A DNA stretch of 64,000 bases from Lachnospiraceae bacterium UBA7205 (GTDB lineage: Bacteria > Bacillota > Clostridia > Lachnospirales > Lachnospiraceae): the NCBI GenBank assembly GCA_002490665.1, contig DKUL01000059.1, forward strand, positions 56,879 to 120,878, written 5' to 3'. Positions 61,261-64,000 of the stretch are shown piece after piece. How positions within the stretch are numbered: the first letter of the stretch is position 1; the number at the start of each line of letters is the position of its first letter. Both the position numbers and the translations under genes were made by a program. Below the pieces are notes generated by a model. The model was not told the DNA's origin and did not search any database. It was given only the letters and a program-made list of their open reading frames with translations.

Positions 61261-62022
61261 ATGAATGACAAAAAGGTAGTAGAAATCAAGAACTTAGTCA
61301 AAAGCTACGGCGCAAAGGATTTTCAGACGACAGTGCTAAAGGGTATTGACCTGACGATTTACAAGGACGACTTTATCGCCATTATGGGACCGTCAGGCTC
61401 TGGCAAGACGACGCTGCTCAATATCCTTTCCACCATCGACAAGCCGACGCAGGGCACGGTCATGCTCGACGGAAAAGACGTGACGCGGATTTCAAACAAA
61501 GAGCTTGCAAAGCTTCGGAAGGACAAAATCGGCTTTGTATTCCAGGACTACAACCTGCTGGATACCATGACCTTGCAGGACAACATTGCGCTGCCGCTCG
61601 CGCTCGACGGCGTGCCGGCACGGCAGATTCTGGAGCGCATCCGGGAGCTTTCGGCGGCGTTTGGCATCGAGGAGCAGCTTCGCAAATATCCGTACCAGCT
61701 CTCGGGCGGGCAGAAGCAGAGAGGGGCAGTGTGCAGGGCACTCATCACCAATCCCGAGATTATCTTTGCCGACGAGCCGACAGGCGCCCTGGATTCCAAG
61801 GCGGGAAAGGACCTGCTGCACTGTCTGCGCAGGGTCAACGAGAGCGGGCAGGCGACAATCCTGATGGTGACGCATGACCCGCACAGCGCCTCGTATGCAA
61901 AGGACGTGTATCTGCTCAGCGACGGCATGATGAAGTGCCGCATTGGCAGGGGAAGCGACCGGAAGGAATTTTATAACAGGATCATAGACCTGCAGACTTC
62001 CATAGGAGGTGATTTCTCATGA
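61261..62022 (+). CDS. BceA-like ABC transporter ATPase
   Basis: The 253-residue ATPase belongs to the MacB/BceA group: Walker A GPSGSGKT, Q-loop in FVFQDYNLLDTM, signature LSGGQKQRG, Walker B IIFADEPTGALDSK, switch His in MVTHDP. It overlaps its permease gene by four bases. GAGGAGG is 13 bases before the ATG, slightly far. Such transporters free membrane targets from antimicrobial peptides and inform the BceS-like kinase. It closely parallels the ATPase part of the fusion protein at 43.7-44.8 kb. Confidence 0.94.
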   Translation: MNDKKVVEIKNLVKSYGAKDFQTTVLKGIDLTIYKDDFIAIMGPSGSGKTTLLNILSTIDKPTQGTVMLDGKDVTRISNKELAKLRKDKIGFVFQDYNLLDTMTLQDNIALPLALDGVPARQILERIRELSAAFGIEEQLRKYPYQLSGGQKQRGAVCRALITNPEIIFADEPTGALDSKAGKDLLHCLRRVNESGQATILMVTHDPHSASYAKDVYLLSDGMMKCRIGRGSDRKEFYNRIIDLQTSIGGDFS

Positions 62023-63893
62023 GAATGCTTCGGCTCGCTTTTATGAATTTCCGGAACGGTTTTAAGAGCTATCTGTCGCTGGTGCTCTCGCTTTCCTTTT
62101 CGATACTGGTTCTGTATAATTTCCAGAATATCATCTATTCGAAGGCATTTGCGGCGCTGGGGCAGCGCAACAAGCAGTATATTGACATGCTGATTCAGAC
62201 GGTGAGCGTCGTGCTGCTGTGTTTTTTGTTCTTTTTTGTGTGGTATGCGACGAACGTCTTTCTGACAAGGCGCAAGCGGGAGATTGGCATTTATATTTTC
62301 ATGGGCATGTCGAACCGGAGAATCGGCAGCCTCTACATGATTGAGATTAGCTTTGTCGGAATCACTGCGCTGCTTGCAGGCATCGGCTTCGGGATGCTGT
62401 TTGCAGGCTTGTTCCAGCTGGTTATGGGCGCAGTCTCTGACACCGAGATTGATGTCCGTTTTTGGGGTTCCTATAAGCCTGTCGTGTTTACGGCGGCATC
62501 CTTTCTGGTGGTGTATCTGATTTTTGCGCTCAAGGGATACTGGAATATTGTCCGCAGCAGCGTGCTTTCCATGATTTCGGCGGCGCGGCAGAACGAGTAC
62601 GTGCACAGGAAAAGCCCTGTGCTTATGCTGAAGGCAGTGCTTGGCATCCTTGTGCTTGCGGCGGGGTACGTTCTTGCAGACAGGGGCAGCAATCGGGATT
62701 TGCTGGCAAATGCCCTGCTTGCGGTGGTACTTGTCATTGCCGGCGTCTACCTGTTGTTTGGCGGCATGATTCCGCTGGTCTTTCAGGCGCTCGCAGGACG
62801 AAAGACATTTCTGTACAGCGGTCAGCGCTGCCTGTGGGTGAACCAGACAATTTTCCGTATGCGGAAAAATTACCGTACCTATGCGATGGTCAGCATTATC
62901 GGCATCTGTTCGGCGACCGCGCTTGCGACAGGCTTTGCAATGCGGGAGCGGTATAACAACATGATTCTCTTTGACAACCAGTACACGTTCCAGCTGCTGA
63001 CCAACCAGCCAAATCTCGGCGAACGGGCGGCGCGGCTGATTCAGGGCGAGGCGGATATTGCCTGCCAGACCTCGCTTGAGGCATTGAGCGTGGACAGGGA
63101 GCACCTTGTCGTGGCGTACTCAGATGTGAAGCGCGCCGCGCAGGAAGGCGGACTGGCGTCCATTGTGCGTGAGCCTGCCGACAATGAGACGTTTTACCTG
63201 TCACATCAGATGCTGCTATCGCTGATTATGGGGAACAAGCAGATTCCTGTGACACTCGGTGATGAGATTTTTCAGGAGACGGAAGTCATAAGACAGCCCT
63301 ATGTCGGTTATATGCAAAAACAGATGGGATGTTTTTACATTGTCTCGGACACTGCCTATGAACGCCTGCGGCAGAAAAGCCAAACCCTGTATATCCACAA
63401 TTACAAGATTGCGGACGACACGGATTTTGAGCGGGCGCGCGCCGCTATCGATGTGCTGATTAGCAACACGGATGAAAACTATACGGGGCGTGTGGCAGTG
63501 AACCCGTTTGACAATGACCTTGATTGGGTCAAGGTGCTTTATGCGCTCTGCATCTTTATGTTTCTGGTATTTATCGTCGCGGGCGGCTGCATCATGTTCA
63601 TGAAGCTCTACAATGACGCCTTTGAGGAGAAGGAGCGGTATCTTGTCCTCAAAAAAATCGGCTTTTCGTCGCGGACGCTTGCGGCATCCATCGCGCAGGA
63701 GCTGCTGGGCGCATACATGCTGCCCTTCGTGGTGATGACAGTCTCGGCGTACTTTTCCGTGAATGCGCTCGGCAGGATGATGTATACGAATTTGTTTTCG
63801 ATATATGTTGTGAGCATGCTGGTGGTGCTGGCGGTATTTGCACTGTGCTATATCCTTTCGGTCGCAGTGTACCGTAAAAATGTCGGGGTTTGA
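62019..63893 (+). CDS. BceB-like ABC transporter permease
   Basis: The 624-residue permease shows the BceB plan: an N-terminal FtsX-like helix, about ten membrane helices, and one large extracytoplasmic domain of about 200 residues (roughly 310-510) between helices 7 and 8, which in BceB proteins takes part in peptide recognition. The final helices carry the coupling-type segment FEEKERYLVLKKIGFSSRTL. It is translated with the ATPase and completes the module. The remaining 107 bases of the window show no gene. Confidence 0.93.
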   Translation: MRMLRLAFMNFRNGFKSYLSLVLSLSFSILVLYNFQNIIYSKAFAALGQRNKQYIDMLIQTVSVVLLCFLFFFVWYATNVFLTRRKREIGIYIFMGMSNRRIGSLYMIEISFVGITALLAGIGFGMLFAGLFQLVMGAVSDTEIDVRFWGSYKPVVFTAASFLVVYLIFALKGYWNIVRSSVLSMISAARQNEYVHRKSPVLMLKAVLGILVLAAGYVLADRGSNRDLLANALLAVVLVIAGVYLLFGGMIPLVFQALAGRKTFLYSGQRCLWVNQTIFRMRKNYRTYAMVSIIGICSATALATGFAMRERYNNMILFDNQYTFQLLTNQPNLGERAARLIQGEADIACQTSLEALSVDREHLVVAYSDVKRAAQEGGLASIVREPADNETFYLSHQMLLSLIMGNKQIPVTLGDEIFQETEVIRQPYVGYMQKQMGCFYIVSDTAYERLRQKSQTLYIHNYKIADDTDFERARAAIDVLISNTDENYTGRVAVNPFDNDLDWVKVLYALCIFMFLVFIVAGGCIMFMKLYNDAFEEKERYLVLKKIGFSSRTLAASIAQELLGAYMLPFVVMTVSAYFSVNALGRMMYTNLFSIYVVSMLVVLAVFALCYILSVAVYRKNVGV

Positions 63894-64000
63894 GAACAGT
63901 GACAAACGGTTACTTTTCTTTTTGCCGTGCAGTATAAATTTTGAGTTTCCCCATTTTATTAGACCTCATGTCTCGCAATCAGCCATTTTAAAGTATTCAA

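Noticed and set aside
61971..63104. Open frame of 377 codons on the minus strand opposite the BceB-like gene
   Set aside because: It is a shadow of the permease gene with His/Gln/Lys-rich composition and no start signal.
1..64000. CRISPR array, rRNA, tRNA, prophage or integrase genes
   Set aside because: No spaced direct-repeat array, no RNA gene signatures and no integrase, capsid or transposase motifs were seen on either strand.

Overview
The window looks like a chromosomal segment of a motile, gut-type Lachnospiraceae bacterium (Firmicutes, Clostridia; a Roseburia/Lachnospira/Blautia-like lineage). Grounds: strong GGAGG ribosome binding sites, sigma-A-type promoters (TTGACA/TATAAT), two methyl-accepting chemotaxis proteins, BceRS-BceAB-type modules, a GH127 arabinofuranosidase operon, a bile-salt-hydrolase-family enzyme and an ABC-dependent polysaccharide cluster. 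No rRNA, tRNA, CRISPR array, integrase or transposase was seen.

Layout. (1) 0.2-12.8 kb: a plant-arabinan/L-arabinose operon: sugar ABC importer (binding protein and two permeases), GH127 beta-L-arabinofuranosidase, L-arabinose isomerase, FGGY kinase, split transketolase, a chemoreceptor and an HPr-like protein that lacks the active-site His. AraD, which the pathway needs, is not in the window. (2) 12.9-18.3 kb: VTC-domain polyphosphate polymerase, DUF4956 membrane protein, a secreted Cthe_2159-like lipoprotein and a two-component system, with a direct-repeat operator at the front. (3) 18.3-31.0 kb: surface polysaccharide cluster with a divergent XRE regulator, an operator array, Wzm/Wzt exporter, GlfT2-like and DPM-like glycosyltransferases, large membrane proteins, and an amino-sugar trio (WecE-like aminotransferase, MaoC hydratase, GNAT acyltransferase). 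(4) 31.0-35.6 kb, minus strand: mutS2, response regulator, histidine kinase, with a 166-bp near-perfect palindrome forming the mutS2 leader. (5) 35.8-40.0 kb: a catalytically degenerate HtrA-like protein, YhaM-type exonuclease and RlmD-type rRNA methyltransferase. (6) 40.0-44.8 kb: an AT-richer accessory stretch: XRE-DUF5680, radical SAM, TfoX-N protein, and an ABC transporter whose ATPase is fused to an XRE DNA-binding domain. (7) 45.1-53.4 kb: alpha/beta hydrolase, KASIII-like enzyme with a broken triad, membrane-type chemoreceptor, a 1129-residue hybrid kinase and a GH3 hexosaminidase. (8) 53.4-56.9 kb: RtcB RNA ligase with a leader ORF and terminator, XRE protein behind a Shine-Dalgarno-hiding hairpin, bile-salt-hydrolase family protein, stand-alone receiver. 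(9) 57.0-59.0 kb: SPFH / Arc-like / small membrane protein / YbjQ operon. (10) 59.0-63.9 kb: BceRS-BceAB-type antimicrobial peptide sensing and resistance module.

The most interesting parts are the HTH-ABC ATPase fusion with a BceB-like permease that has lost its sensor domain, the hydrolase/KASIII-like/chemoreceptor operon, the aminotransferase-MaoC-GNAT trio, and several RNA or DNA structures placed at translation or transcription control points. All functions are inferred from sequence by eye; no database search was run.
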